Assembly: GCA_026417075.1 (NCBI GenBank)
Contig: JAOADY010000035.1
Span: 1-37,072 of the forward strand
From: Caloramator sp.
Lineage (GTDB): Bacteria > Bacillota > Clostridia > Clostridiales > Caloramatoraceae
DNA length: 37,072 bases
Direction: 5' to 3'
Positions within the stretch are counted from its first letter, which is position 1; each line of letters starts with the position of its first letter. Below, piece after piece: positions 26,153 through 35,042 of this stretch. Both the position numbers and the translations under genes were made by a program. Under the pieces are notes generated by a model. The model made no database searches, was not told the DNA's origin, and saw only the letters and a program-made list of their open reading frames with translations.

Positions 26153-27760
26153 CTAGTTTTCTTTAAGCACTATTTGAGATATGTTGTGGGAGTGGTCTCC
26201 GATTCTTTCAAGATTGCTTATTGCATCAAGGAATATTGTTCCGCTTTCAGGATTACATATTCCTTTGTTTAGTCTGCCTATATGGTCGCTTCTTAGTTGT
26301 TTTTCTATTTTATCTATTTTCTTTTCAATTTCAATTACAGATTGAGCTTTTTCTATATCGTTGTACTCGAGAGCATCTATTGAATTGTTTGCGGCCGTTA
26401 AAACGGTTTCGTAAATAAACTTAAATTCTGTCTGCGCTTCTATCGAAAATTTTAATGAGTTTTGATATTTATGCTCAGAAAGCTCAAGAAGGTTTTCTGC
26501 ATGATCGCCAATTCTTTCAATGTCATTAACAACATGAAAAAGGGAGGTTACAATTATGGATTCTTCTTCAGAAATCGAACTGTTTGATAATAAAACCAAG
26601 TAAGAGGTTATCTCTTTTTCAAGGTAATTTATAAGTTCTTCCCTTTTATATATATCGCATTCAATATCTTCATTAAAATTTATAAAACAAGATAAAGTCT
26701 TTTCAACGTTTTTAACAGCAAGCCTTCCCATTCTGACAGTTTCTTTTATTACCTGCTGTACTGCTACAGATGGAGTTTCTAAAAGTCTTTTGTCTACATA
26801 TTGCAACGACATAGGTTCGTGTTCTTTATCATCGCCTCGGATAATTGTATTTACAAATTTAACAAGAAGAGGAACAAGAGGTAATTGAATTATTGTGTTT
26901 GATATATTGAATATGGTATGGGCGTTAGCAATTTGTCTTTTTATGCTTCCGCCAAGCATAGGTATTAGATGAACTATTAAAGAGTATAATGCCATAAAAA
27001 TAATCGTTCCAATTACATTAAAAGTAAGGTGTATAAGTGCAGCTTTTTTAGCATTTTTACCTGTTCCAATACATGCTAAAAGTGCAGTTACACAGGTACC
27101 TATATTGCTTCCAAGAAGTAGTGGAAGTGCTGCTTCAAAGCCTATTGCACCCTTTGATGACAGGGCTATTAAAACAGCAATAAAAGCTCCGCTGCTTTGA
27201 ATTATACCGGTTATTATTGTTCCAGCAAGAATTGCAAGAATAGGGTTATGGCTTAATACTAGAATTATTTTAGAGAAGTCAGGGTTACTTTTTAAAGGTT
27301 CCATGGAAGTTGACATAATAGTCATACCTACAAAAATTACTCCAAAACCTAAAATTATCTCTCCTAAATCTTTTATTTTTTTCTTCTTTGCGAAAATTGT
27401 AACAATAGAACCAAGTGCAAGTATTAAAGGAGCAATATCTGATAAATTAAAAGCTATTAATTGTGCAGTTATTGTAGTACCGATGTTTGCACCCATTATT
27501 ACGCTTGCAGCCTGATAGAGATTCATAAGTCCGGCATTTACAAAACCAACAACCATTACCGTAGTTGCGCTACTACTTTGCATTATAGCGGTAATAATAG
27601 TTCCAACTATAACTCCCATTATCTTATTTGTTGTCAAGACTTCAAGTATTTTTTTTAGCTTATTACCAGCTGTTTTTTCAAGGCCTTCCCCCATTATATG
27701 CATGCCGTAAATAAAAAGACCTAATCCTCCAAGAAGCATAAAAATGTTTTTATAACCCAC
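26153..27760 (-). CDS. Na+/phosphate cotransporter family protein with PhoU-like tail
   Basis: About 535 residues. The N-terminal 310 hold repeated Na/Pi-cotransporter segments with the signature QSSSATT and the second-repeat QSSGAF, plus eight or so hydrophobic segments; the C-terminal 200 residues are PhoU-like helices (RIGDHAENLLEL and LERIGDHSHNI). Such proteins (NptA/YjbB type) move phosphate with sodium. Start: the GTG at 27760 has GGGGGA seven bases upstream; an ATG at 27775, giving 540 residues, lies ahead of that site without one of its own. Read leftward. Confidence 0.9.
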   Translation of the reverse strand: MGYKNIFMLLGGLGLFIYGMHIMGEGLEKTAGNKLKKILEVLTTNKIMGVIVGTIITAIMQSSSATTVMVVGFVNAGLMNLYQAASVIMGANIGTTITAQLIAFNLSDIAPLILALGSIVTIFAKKKKIKDLGEIILGFGVIFVGMTIMSTSMEPLKSNPDFSKIILVLSHNPILAILAGTIITGIIQSSGAFIAVLIALSSKGAIGFEAALPLLLGSNIGTCVTALLACIGTGKNAKKAALIHLTFNVIGTIIFMALYSLIVHLIPMLGGSIKRQIANAHTIFNISNTIIQLPLVPLLVKFVNTIIRGDDKEHEPMSLQYVDKRLLETPSVAVQQVIKETVRMGRLAVKNVEKTLSCFINFNEDIECDIYKREELINYLEKEITSYLVLLSNSSISEEESIIVTSLFHVVNDIERIGDHAENLLELSEHKYQNSLKFSIEAQTEFKFIYETVLTAANNSIDALEYNDIEKAQSVIEIEKKIDKIEKQLRSDHIGRLNKGICNPESGTIFLDAISNLERIGDHSHNISQIVLKEN

Positions 27761-27913
27761 ATTAACATCCCCCATAATAAAAATTAAAATTATATTTAAT
27801 AAATATGAATTGTGGTTTTTATGAATGAGAAATTTGTTGCTTTTTAAAAAAACTTTACAACTTCATAATAATATTTAAAAAATAAATTAGCAATGAATTT
27901 TTTATCACATTTA

Positions 27914-27963
27914 TTATTAGAATTATAAAAACAGTATATTTGTTATTTTTTATTAGAATTATA
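27914..27963 (-). repeat. Tandem 14-bp AT-rich repeat upstream of the Na/Pi transporter gene
   Basis: TTATTAGAATTATA occurs at 27914-27927 and 27950-27963, 36 bp apart, in the 280-bp AT-rich spacer between the transporter gene and hsp20. On the transporter's strand it lies about 150-200 bp upstream of the start, where an activator might bind. In such AT-rich DNA chance is possible. Apart from it and the hsp20 terminator I see nothing else in this spacer. Confidence 0.35.
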
Positions 27964-27989
27964 TAGAGAATTAAAAAATACATAAATTA

Positions 27990-28033
27990 TTAAAATAAAA
28001 GACTGAATACGGTTTAATCTGTATTCAGTCTTT
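27990..28033 (-). terminator. Terminator of the Hsp20 gene (leftward)
   Basis: On the minus strand AAAGACTGAATAC pairs with GTATTCAGTCTTT (+ strand 28021-28033 with 27998-28010), 13 bp, ten-base loop, followed by TTATTTTAA. It lies 15 bp past the hsp20 stop. Confidence 0.88.
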
Positions 28034-28048
28034 AAAGATTTTTCTTAT

Positions 28049-28471
28049 TTATTGTATGCTTATTTTTCTCCCGGTTCTTCCTTCTTTATTTATCTTTGGA
28101 AGCTCTAAGGTTAAAACCCCGTCTTTATATTCAGCCTTTATATCATTGGTTTTTATGTTTGAAACATCAAAACTTCTTGTAAAGGAGCCGTATCTTCTTT
28201 CCCTCCGAATGTAGTTGTCTTTGTTTTCTTCTCTTTTTTCGCTGTGTTTTGCTGAAATAGTAAGCATATTTCCATCAATGTCTATATCAATGTCTTCTTT
28301 TTTAAAGCCAGGAAGGTCAGCTTCTAGTATAAACTTATCTCCTTTGTCGACTATGTCGGTTTTAAAGGATGGAAAATCAAAATTGAAGTTTTGAGAAAGG
28401 CTTTTTTCCATGTCGTTATAAAGGTCGAAGAGGTCATTGCTTGTTCTTCTAAAAGGAATTAAATCAAACAT
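28049..28471 (-). CDS. Small heat-shock protein of the Hsp20 / alpha-crystallin family
   Basis: 140 residues, leftward. The alpha-crystallin domain (about 38-130) shows FILEADLPGFKKEDIDIDIDG and the C-terminal part GVLTLELPK, the conserved A-x-x-x-GVL motif. ATP-independent chaperone that holds unfolding proteins. ATG at 28471 has GGAGGGG on the minus strand; an in-frame upstream ATG at 28498 precedes that site. No CIRCE inverted repeat was found in the 141 bp upstream. Confidence 0.93.
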   Translation of the reverse strand: MFDLIPFRRTSNDLFDLYNDMEKSLSQNFNFDFPSFKTDIVDKGDKFILEADLPGFKKEDIDIDIDGNMLTISAKHSEKREENKDNYIRRERRYGSFTRSFDVSNIKTNDIKAEYKDGVLTLELPKINKEGRTGRKISIQ

Positions 28472-28551
28472 AACGCCACCCCTCCAAAATTTTTTCAAAT
28501 ATATTATTCCCCAATTTTTATGGATTATTAAAAATCAATTTTACATTATAA

Positions 28552-28580
28552 TTGAAGATATTAGATACTAAGATTAAAAT
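28552..28580 (+). promoter_or_regulatory. Sigma-A-like promoter of the helicase pair
   Basis: TTGAAG (28552-28557) and TAAAAT (28575-28580) with a 17-bp spacer, followed by AAGGAGGAT just before ATG 28613. Lies in the spacer divergent to hsp20. Confidence 0.55.
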
Positions 28581-28612
28581 TATATTGTAATACTCTATAA
28601 GGAGGATATCTT

Positions 28613-31246
28613 ATGAAGCTGCCGGAGCTTAAAAATTATGAAAATAGAATAATAGGTGAAATAAATATAGATAAAAGAGAACCGATTTACATGCCTTATC
28701 CTGAAAATATGAGCGATGATTTAAAAGGGTATTTAAAAAGTTTAGGAATAGAAAAACTCTATTCCCATCAGTATGAAATGTTCGAAAGGGCAGTAGAGGG
28801 AGAAAATGTTATAATAACAACTTCTACAGCAAGCGGTAAAACTCTTAGTTTTCTTTTGCCTGTTGCTGAATCTATATTAAAGGATAAGACGAATAGGGCT
28901 CTTTTTATCTACCCAACAAAAGCTCTTGCCCATGACCAGTTTAGAAATTTTACATCGATACTTGAATACTTCGGCGAGGATAGAATTCAATGCGGAATAT
29001 ACGATGGAGATACTCCTCCTAACGAAAGAACAAGAATAAGAAAAAATGCAAATATAATACTTACAAATCCTGAAATGATAAATTCAGCATTTTTGCCTAA
29101 TCACAGCATATATGGGTTTAACTATATATTTTCAAGATTAAAATATATAGTAATAGATGAGCTTCATGTTTATAGGGGAGCCTTTGGTTCTCATATGGCA
29201 AACGTAATAAGAAGGCTAAACAGGATATGCAGATATTATAAATCAAATCCCCAGTTCCTATTTAGCTCTGCAACTATAGCAAATCCTGTTGAACTTGCAC
29301 AGAACATAGGAGGAAAAAAATTTTCACATATATACAAGGATGGATCTCCTGGAAGCCAAAAGACAATATACATATGGCAGCCTCCCTTTGTTAGGGATAC
29401 AGAATATAGGAAGAGCCCAGAAGAGGAGGCATCGGATTTTGTGCCTGATCTTGTTCAAAGCGGAAGAAGGTTTATAACCTTTTGCAAGAGCAGAAGGGAA
29501 GTTGAGGTTGTACTTAAAGAATCAAGGGATAGGCTCTCAAATATAGAAGGGATGCCGAGCCTTTCAAAGGATTTATCCGATAGAATATCAGGCTATAGAG
29601 GAGGATATACTCCAACAGAAAGAAAAGATATTGAAAAAAGACTTTCCCAAGGGCTCATAAATGGGGTTATTGCAACAAATGCTTTAGAGCTTGGGATAGA
29701 TATAGGAAGTCTTGAAATTGCTATATCCTGCGGCTTTCCAGGAACTAAAGCCTCCTTTTGGCAGCAGGTTGGAAGAGCGGGGAGAAAGGGAGATGGAGCG
29801 ATAGGAATACTTATACTTGATGTATCCTCCATTGATCAGTATATTGCAGTAAATACTGATTATCTTGTAAAAACTGGAGTTGAGAACGCAGTAATAGATA
29901 AGGATAACCTTTTTATTCAGCTTGCTCATGTAAGAGCAGCAGCTGCAGAGCTTCCTTTATCTTTAGATGATGCCTGCGTTTTCCCAGACATAGGAGAGAT
30001 TATTCCAGTTCTCATAAAGGCAGGGGAATTGAAAAACGATGGGGGAGTATTTACATGGATAGGAAAGGACTTTCCTGCAGGAGATTTTAATTTAAGAAAT
30101 ATATCGAGCAATATATATAAAGTTATAAATAAACAGAATGGAACTATGCTCACAGAAATGGATGAATATCAGGCATTCCATGAGGTATATCCAAAGGCTA
30201 TATATATACACGATGGGATGCAGTATCTTGTTGAGAGCCTCGACTTGACAAACAGAATTGCGCAGGTTATTCCTGTTGATATGAATTATTTTACCGTTCC
30301 CTTTAATGAAGTATCTGTAGGAATTTTAAGGGAGTTTAAAAATAAAAAGATAATGAGGACTGATGTTACCTTCGGAGATGTAAATATAAAAGAATCGGTT
30401 TCAGCCTATAAAATGATACAGTTCCATAACAGGCAGAACCTTGGGTTTGAGCCCATAGTTGAAAATCTTTTTACACAGCTTGAAACAGAAGGTATGTGGT
30501 ATTTAATACCTGATGATGTTGATGCTGTTATAAACTCCTATACACAGTTTAATTATTACAATGGAATAAAGCATGCTCTTTTAACTTCAGCAAGGATGAG
30601 AACCATGGCAACAGCAGAGGACATCGGAGGAACCGTATTTAACACCGTTGAAAAAGAAGGAGAAGTAAAAAGAGCCTTTATAATTCTTTATGACCTTTAT
30701 CCTGGAGGACTTGGATTTACTGAAAAGGCCTTTGAATTTTCAGAGGATATATTAAATGATGCAATAAACCTTGTAAAAAACTGCAGATGCCACGATGGAT
30801 GCCCTGCTTGTGTTGGAGATTATCATCTTGACAAAAAGCTTGTACTTTGGGCGCTTGAGGGGATGCTAAATAAGAGGGAAATAACATTTAAAGTAAAGGA
30901 AAAATCTCCTGAAGTTGTTTATGTAGAAGAAAAGATTTATGATTTTTCAGAGCTTCCTGATAAATGGAATGATTTTATAACCTTTTTAAATAAAAAAAGC
31001 GAAACCTTTAATCAATTTTTATCTACTATAAGCAGTGTTTCAACATCGGGAGATATATTATTTTTAAATGTCAACGGAAGCTTTTTTAGAGAATGGATAA
31101 TGGAGAGCGCAAATAAAGCTAAAATAGAAAACATAATAAAACGTTATGTAAATGTTCCTAAAGGTTTTAAAATAGATGTATGCGCAAACGCAGTAGAGGA
31201 TATTAAGGATAAGATAATGAGAAGATATGATGATTTAACAAAGTAG
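28613..31246 (+). CDS. DEAD/DEAH-box helicase with C-terminal DUF1998 cysteine domain (MrfA/YprA-like)
   Basis: 877 residues. Walker A TTSTASGKT (69-77, K76), motif II DELH (182-185), motif III SSAT (218-221), TNALELGIDIG and QQVGRAGRKG as motifs V and VI. Near residues 722-735 CRCHDGCPACVG marks the DUF1998 metal-binding cluster. B. subtilis MrfA of this class repairs mitomycin damage with the exonuclease MrfB; no MrfB gene is next door. A 140-residue tail after the cluster is longer than I expect for MrfA. Stop is eight bases before a second helicase gene. Confidence 0.9.
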   Translation: MKLPELKNYENRIIGEINIDKREPIYMPYPENMSDDLKGYLKSLGIEKLYSHQYEMFERAVEGENVIITTSTASGKTLSFLLPVAESILKDKTNRALFIYPTKALAHDQFRNFTSILEYFGEDRIQCGIYDGDTPPNERTRIRKNANIILTNPEMINSAFLPNHSIYGFNYIFSRLKYIVIDELHVYRGAFGSHMANVIRRLNRICRYYKSNPQFLFSSATIANPVELAQNIGGKKFSHIYKDGSPGSQKTIYIWQPPFVRDTEYRKSPEEEASDFVPDLVQSGRRFITFCKSRREVEVVLKESRDRLSNIEGMPSLSKDLSDRISGYRGGYTPTERKDIEKRLSQGLINGVIATNALELGIDIGSLEIAISCGFPGTKASFWQQVGRAGRKGDGAIGILILDVSSIDQYIAVNTDYLVKTGVENAVIDKDNLFIQLAHVRAAAAELPLSLDDACVFPDIGEIIPVLIKAGELKNDGGVFTWIGKDFPAGDFNLRNISSNIYKVINKQNGTMLTEMDEYQAFHEVYPKAIYIHDGMQYLVESLDLTNRIAQVIPVDMNYFTVPFNEVSVGILREFKNKKIMRTDVTFGDVNIKESVSAYKMIQFHNRQNLGFEPIVENLFTQLETEGMWYLIPDDVDAVINSYTQFNYYNGIKHALLTSARMRTMATAEDIGGTVFNTVEKEGEVKRAFIILYDLYPGGLGFTEKAFEFSEDILNDAINLVKNCRCHDGCPACVGDYHLDKKLVLWALEGMLNKREITFKVKEKSPEVVYVEEKIYDFSELPDKWNDFITFLNKKSETFNQFLSTISSVSTSGDILFLNVNGSFFREWIMESANKAKIENIIKRYVNVPKGFKIDVCANAVEDIKDKIMRRYDDLTK

Positions 31247-31254
31247 GTGGCCTT

Positions 31255-32862
31255 ATGAAAGAAAAGTATTTAAAAGAATTTGAAAAGCTAAATGAATATC
31301 AAAAGAAGGCAGTTATAAGCGATGAAAAATATGCTCTTTTAAATGCAGTTGTGGGGAGCGGAAAGACTACGGTTTTAATTCATAAGATATTATATCTTCA
31401 TATTGTAAAAAACATACCTCTTGAAAATATTATTGTTTTTACTTTTACAAATAAGGCTGCAGATGAGATTTTAGACAGGATTTTATGTTTCAATGACGAT
31501 TTAAAAGATAAGGTTAAATATTTCGGAACCTTTCATTCAGTTGCAAAAACTATATTAAACGAGAGCCAAAGACTTGAAACTTTAGGTTATAAAAAGAATT
31601 TTGAGATAATAGATAACAGCAAGGCAGCAGATATTTTAAATAATATACTTGATGGAAACAAACTAAACATTAAGTACAAAAATAAGCTATCAAAAAGGAT
31701 TGAAGAATTTAAAAAGGGAAAAAGCCTATGGGGAGTTATGAAAAAAGGTGATGATATAGAAAAACTATATAAGTTGTATAATGAAGAAAAGATTAGAAAT
31801 AACTTTATGGATTTTGATGATATTATAGAAAATTGTATTAAAATACTCGATAAACCAATGAATCCTCCCTATATAATAATAGATGAGTTTCAGGATACGG
31901 ATATTAATCAGTTTGAGCTTATAAGGAAGATTGCAGGGGACAGAAGCCATATATTTGCAATAGGTGATGAGAACCAGATAATATATTCTTTTAGAACAGG
32001 CAACAATAAAATATTTGACAAATTTAGGAACCTATACAATCCAAAGGAGTTTTCGCTTCCTATAAATTATCGCTCGAGCCGTACTATAATAGAGGCGGCA
32101 AAATCCTTTTTAAACAGAGGAAGTATTAAAAGTATCAAAGATTACGGCAATCCTATAATAATTAGAAAGCATTATGATTCATTTAACGAGGCATTGTATG
32201 TTGTTAGGAAGATTAAAGAGTTAAATAGTGAAGGAGTAAGTTTTAAAGATATTGCAGTGCTGTATAGAAGAACAGCTCAGGCCGAAGTTTTATCCGATGT
32301 TTTTAAAAGAGAGGGAATACCTATAAAGATTGTATTTAAAGGCGAAACTATATTTGAATGTAGCGATGAAGAAAAAAGTATGGATTTATCCGTAAACCTA
32401 ATGACTTTGCATGCATCGAAGGGATTAGAGTTTTCACACGTTTTTATAGTAGGTGCTAATATGGGAAATATTCCTATATCCTCAAAAAGAGGTGAAGAGG
32501 AAGAAGAATTAAGATTGTTTTTTGTTGGAATTACGAGAGCAAAAAATTATCTTGAGATATCCTATGTAATAAAACCAAGCCTTAATGGAGTTTTACCTTA
32601 TCAAAGCCCCTATATATCTATGATACCATCAAACCTTATTAAAAGGGAGGAAGAGAGTAGTACAAACAGCCTTTCTACTCTTTATAGGCAGCTTAGGGAT
32701 GAAAGAGAAAAGAAAGAGCTAAATAATGCCAAAAAAGCACTCCATGCAAAGTATGGAGAAGGAATAGTAATTTATGAAGATGAAAACATAATAAAGGTAA
32801 ACTTTGAAGGATATGGTGAGAAAGAGTTTTCTAAACTTTTCTGCCCCCTCGAATTTAAATGA
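31255..32862 (+). CDS. Compact UvrD/Rep-family DNA helicase
   Basis: 535 residues with all superfamily-1 motifs: Walker A VVGSGKTT (32-39, K37), DEFQD near residues 209-213, GDENQIIYSFR, NYRSS near 271, LHASKGLEF near 385 and GITRAKNYL near 425. Only about 115 residues lie between NYRSS and LHASKGLEF, against about 275 in E. coli UvrD, so the 2B subdomain is largely absent. The tail (about 499-527: YGEGIVIYEDENIIKVNFEGYG) resembles the PcrA C-terminal Tudor-like domain. Coupled to the upstream helicase: AGGTGG overlaps the latter's stop. Confidence 0.92.
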   Translation: MKEKYLKEFEKLNEYQKKAVISDEKYALLNAVVGSGKTTVLIHKILYLHIVKNIPLENIIVFTFTNKAADEILDRILCFNDDLKDKVKYFGTFHSVAKTILNESQRLETLGYKKNFEIIDNSKAADILNNILDGNKLNIKYKNKLSKRIEEFKKGKSLWGVMKKGDDIEKLYKLYNEEKIRNNFMDFDDIIENCIKILDKPMNPPYIIIDEFQDTDINQFELIRKIAGDRSHIFAIGDENQIIYSFRTGNNKIFDKFRNLYNPKEFSLPINYRSSRTIIEAAKSFLNRGSIKSIKDYGNPIIIRKHYDSFNEALYVVRKIKELNSEGVSFKDIAVLYRRTAQAEVLSDVFKREGIPIKIVFKGETIFECSDEEKSMDLSVNLMTLHASKGLEFSHVFIVGANMGNIPISSKRGEEEEELRLFFVGITRAKNYLEISYVIKPSLNGVLPYQSPYISMIPSNLIKREEESSTNSLSTLYRQLRDEREKKELNNAKKALHAKYGEGIVIYEDENIIKVNFEGYGEKEFSKLFCPLEFK

Positions 32863-32867
32863 CAAAA

Positions 32868-33063
32868 AAGCAAAAAAACCGGATTAACCGGCTTTGCTTC
32901 TATAATAGAGGGGGGATAGAATTTTTATGATTATATACTATCAAGATAATATGAAAAATCTATTTTGAAAGTGTTAACATATTTTAAATTAATAGAAAAT
33001 CAGCCGGACTGGCCGGCTTTTAATCTATTTAAAGGGGGAATTATGAAATTTACATTCTTATAA
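32868..33063 (+). other. Two similar CCGG hairpins each followed by a Shine-Dalgarno and tiny frame
   Basis: First unit: AAGCAAA 32868-32874 and CCGG 32879-32882 pair with CCGG 32888-32891 and TTTGCTT 32893-32899, then GAGGGGGGA, then ATG 32927 with a 13-codon frame (stop 32966-32968). Second unit: AGCCGG 33002-33007 pairs with CCGGCT 33013-33018, then AAAGGGGGAA and ATG 33043 with a six-codon frame. The hairpins look like weak terminators (the second is followed by TTTAATC). The tiny frames may be leader peptides or chance. Confidence 0.4.
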
Positions 33064-33145
33064 TAACAATAGTATATTAAAATGGTATTGATATTGTGTA
33101 AACAATATGTTAATTGATAATAATTATCTTTGAGGAAGTGTATGT

Positions 33146-34099
33146 ATGGCAAAAAAATGGGGAGACAAAAGATATAATTCATTAAATTATTTTTTAAGAG
33201 AAAAGTTTAATGAAAAGGTATTTAAAATATCCCTCGATGCAGGTTTTTCATGCCCAAACAGAGATGGAAGAATATCAAAGGGAGGATGCATATTCTGTAG
33301 CGAAAGGGGTTCTGGAGATTTTACAGGAAAAAGCAGAGACATAATAGAGCAGTTTTATGAAGTTAAAGAGATGATGAATAAAAAATGGAAAAGCGGAAAG
33401 TATATTGCTTATTTTCAGGCCTATACAAATACCTATGCACCGATTGAGGTTTTAAGGGAAAAATATTATAGTATATTAAATTTAAAGGATGTTGTAGGTA
33501 TTGCTATTGCAACAAGACCGGATTGTCTGCCGCTTGAAGTCCTTGATCTTTTATCTGAAATAAATCAAAAAACCTATCTTTGGGTGGAACTTGGGTTACA
33601 AACTATAAATGATGAAACGGCAAAGGTTATAAATAGAGGATATGACCTTGAAACATATATTAAAGCAGTAAAGGAATTAAAAAAAAGGAATATAGATGTT
33701 GTAAGTCACGTAATATTTGGTCTTTTGGGGGAAACGAAAAAAGATATGCTAAAGACCGTTGAATTTGTAGCAAATACTAAAACTCAGGGCATAAAAATAC
33801 ACCTTCTTCATCTTATGAAAGGAACAAGGCTTGTTGATTTTTATAATGAAGGGAAACTAAAATTTTTATCCTTTGATGAATATGTTGATCTTGTTGTATC
33901 TTCTATTAATATTCTTCCTGAAAACATGGTAATTCACAGATTAACAGGTGATAGCCCGAGGGAACTTTTAATAGAACCGATATGGAGCCTTAAAAAGTGG
34001 GAAGTTTTAAATGAAATAGACAAAAGACTTGAAGAAAAGGATATATGGCAGGGGAAGGGTTATGTTCAAAAATATGAAATTTCGAATCTTTTTGAATAA
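33146..34099 (+). CDS. TIGR01212-family radical SAM protein (YtqA-like)
   Basis: 317 residues. The Fe-S cluster cysteines are C36, C48 and C51 in SCPNRDGRISKGGCIFCSE, the pattern C-x11-C-x2-C seen in this Elp3-related family. YIAYFQAYTNTYAPIEVLREKY and TRPDCLP, WVELGLQT and HVIFGLLGET are conserved radical-SAM blocks. Function of the family is not established; a tRNA or other RNA target has been suggested by its relatives. ATG 33146 behind GAGGAAGTG. Monocistronic by appearance. Confidence 0.88.
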   Translation: MAKKWGDKRYNSLNYFLREKFNEKVFKISLDAGFSCPNRDGRISKGGCIFCSERGSGDFTGKSRDIIEQFYEVKEMMNKKWKSGKYIAYFQAYTNTYAPIEVLREKYYSILNLKDVVGIAIATRPDCLPLEVLDLLSEINQKTYLWVELGLQTINDETAKVINRGYDLETYIKAVKELKKRNIDVVSHVIFGLLGETKKDMLKTVEFVANTKTQGIKIHLLHLMKGTRLVDFYNEGKLKFLSFDEYVDLVVSSINILPENMVIHRLTGDSPRELLIEPIWSLKKWEVLNEIDKRLEEKDIWQGKGYVQKYEISNLFE

Positions 34100-34269
34100 C
34101 GAAACTTGATGATAAAATCAGATTAATGAAGAAAACAAAACAAAAAGCCTATTATATTCCATATTTAAGCGAACTATTAGTTATAAATAAGGTTTAATCA
34201 TTGTTAATTAATGCTTATAATATGAATGTGTAAATTTTTTATGAATTTAATAAGGTGGGAAGAATTTTT

Positions 34270-34953
34270 ATGCTTGAAAAATTAAAAGAAGAAGTATTGA
34301 TTGCAAACCTTGAACTAAAAAAGAGAGGGCTTGTAAACCATACTTGGGGGAATGTCAGCGGAATAGATAGAGAAAAAGGTCTTATAGTAATAAAGCCAAG
34401 CGGAGTGCAATATGATGAGCTTACTATTGAAAGTTTATCTGTTCTTGATATGGATGGGAACCAAATTGAAGGGAATTTAAAGGCATCTAGCGATGCGCCA
34501 ACTCATTTAGTGATTTATAAAGCTTTTAAGGAAATAGGGGGAATAGTACATACTCATTCCCCTTGGGCAACGAGTTGGGCTCAAGCATGTAAAGGTATAC
34601 CTCCCCTTGGAGCAGCTCATTCCGAATATTTTTATGGAAATATTCCTTGCACAAGGAAATTGAATGAAAGGGAAATAAAGGGACAATGCGAAGCTGAAAC
34701 AGGAAAGGTTATAGTAGAAACATTAAGCGGTATAAATCCTCTTTATATGCCGGCTGTACTTGTAAGCAACCATGGACCCTTTACATGGGGAAAGACTCCT
34801 ATGGATGCTGTAAATATAGCTGATGTTCTTGAGGCTGTCGCTAAGATAGCTTATAGAACCTATGCATTAGCACCAGCAATAAGACCAATAGATTCTAACC
34901 TGCTTGAAAAGAATTTTGCTAAAAAGCATGCGGATTTTAAGCCTAGTATTTAA
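34270..34953 (+). CDS. araD: L-ribulose-5-phosphate 4-epimerase-like class II aldolase-fold protein
   Basis: 227 residues. The zinc ligands H94, H96 (IVHTHSPWATSWAQA) and H168 (SNHGPFTWGKT) and the GNVSG and PSGV motifs identify the AraD/FucA fold; D75 matches E. coli D76. The normal D120 (HADYFYG) is E119 here (HSEYFYG), and the C-terminus ends KKHADFKPSI without the YYGQ tyrosine (Y229) of E. coli. Close to AraD in sequence, but the substrate may differ. ATG 34270 behind AAGGTGGGA; upstream GTG 34255 overlaps that site. A DUF4380 gene follows 89 bp on. Confidence 0.85.
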   Translation: MLEKLKEEVLIANLELKKRGLVNHTWGNVSGIDREKGLIVIKPSGVQYDELTIESLSVLDMDGNQIEGNLKASSDAPTHLVIYKAFKEIGGIVHTHSPWATSWAQACKGIPPLGAAHSEYFYGNIPCTRKLNEREIKGQCEAETGKVIVETLSGINPLYMPAVLVSNHGPFTWGKTPMDAVNIADVLEAVAKIAYRTYALAPAIRPIDSNLLEKNFAKKHADFKPSI

Positions 34954-35042
34954 TTTGTAAAATATGAAAGCTTTAGAGAGGTTATTTTTTAATAGAGTTG
35001 TTTAGTATAAAATAGGGGAATTAAATAATTGGAGGGATTACC

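Noticed and set aside
28499-28612. CIRCE (HrcA) operator at the hsp20 promoter
   Set aside because: The inverted repeat TTAGCACTC-N9-GAGTGCTAA is absent from the spacer on either strand.
33000-33182. Minus-strand 60-codon frame between the helicase and radical SAM genes
   Set aside because: It spans the hairpins and the start of the radical SAM gene, has no ribosome binding site and no recognisable motif.
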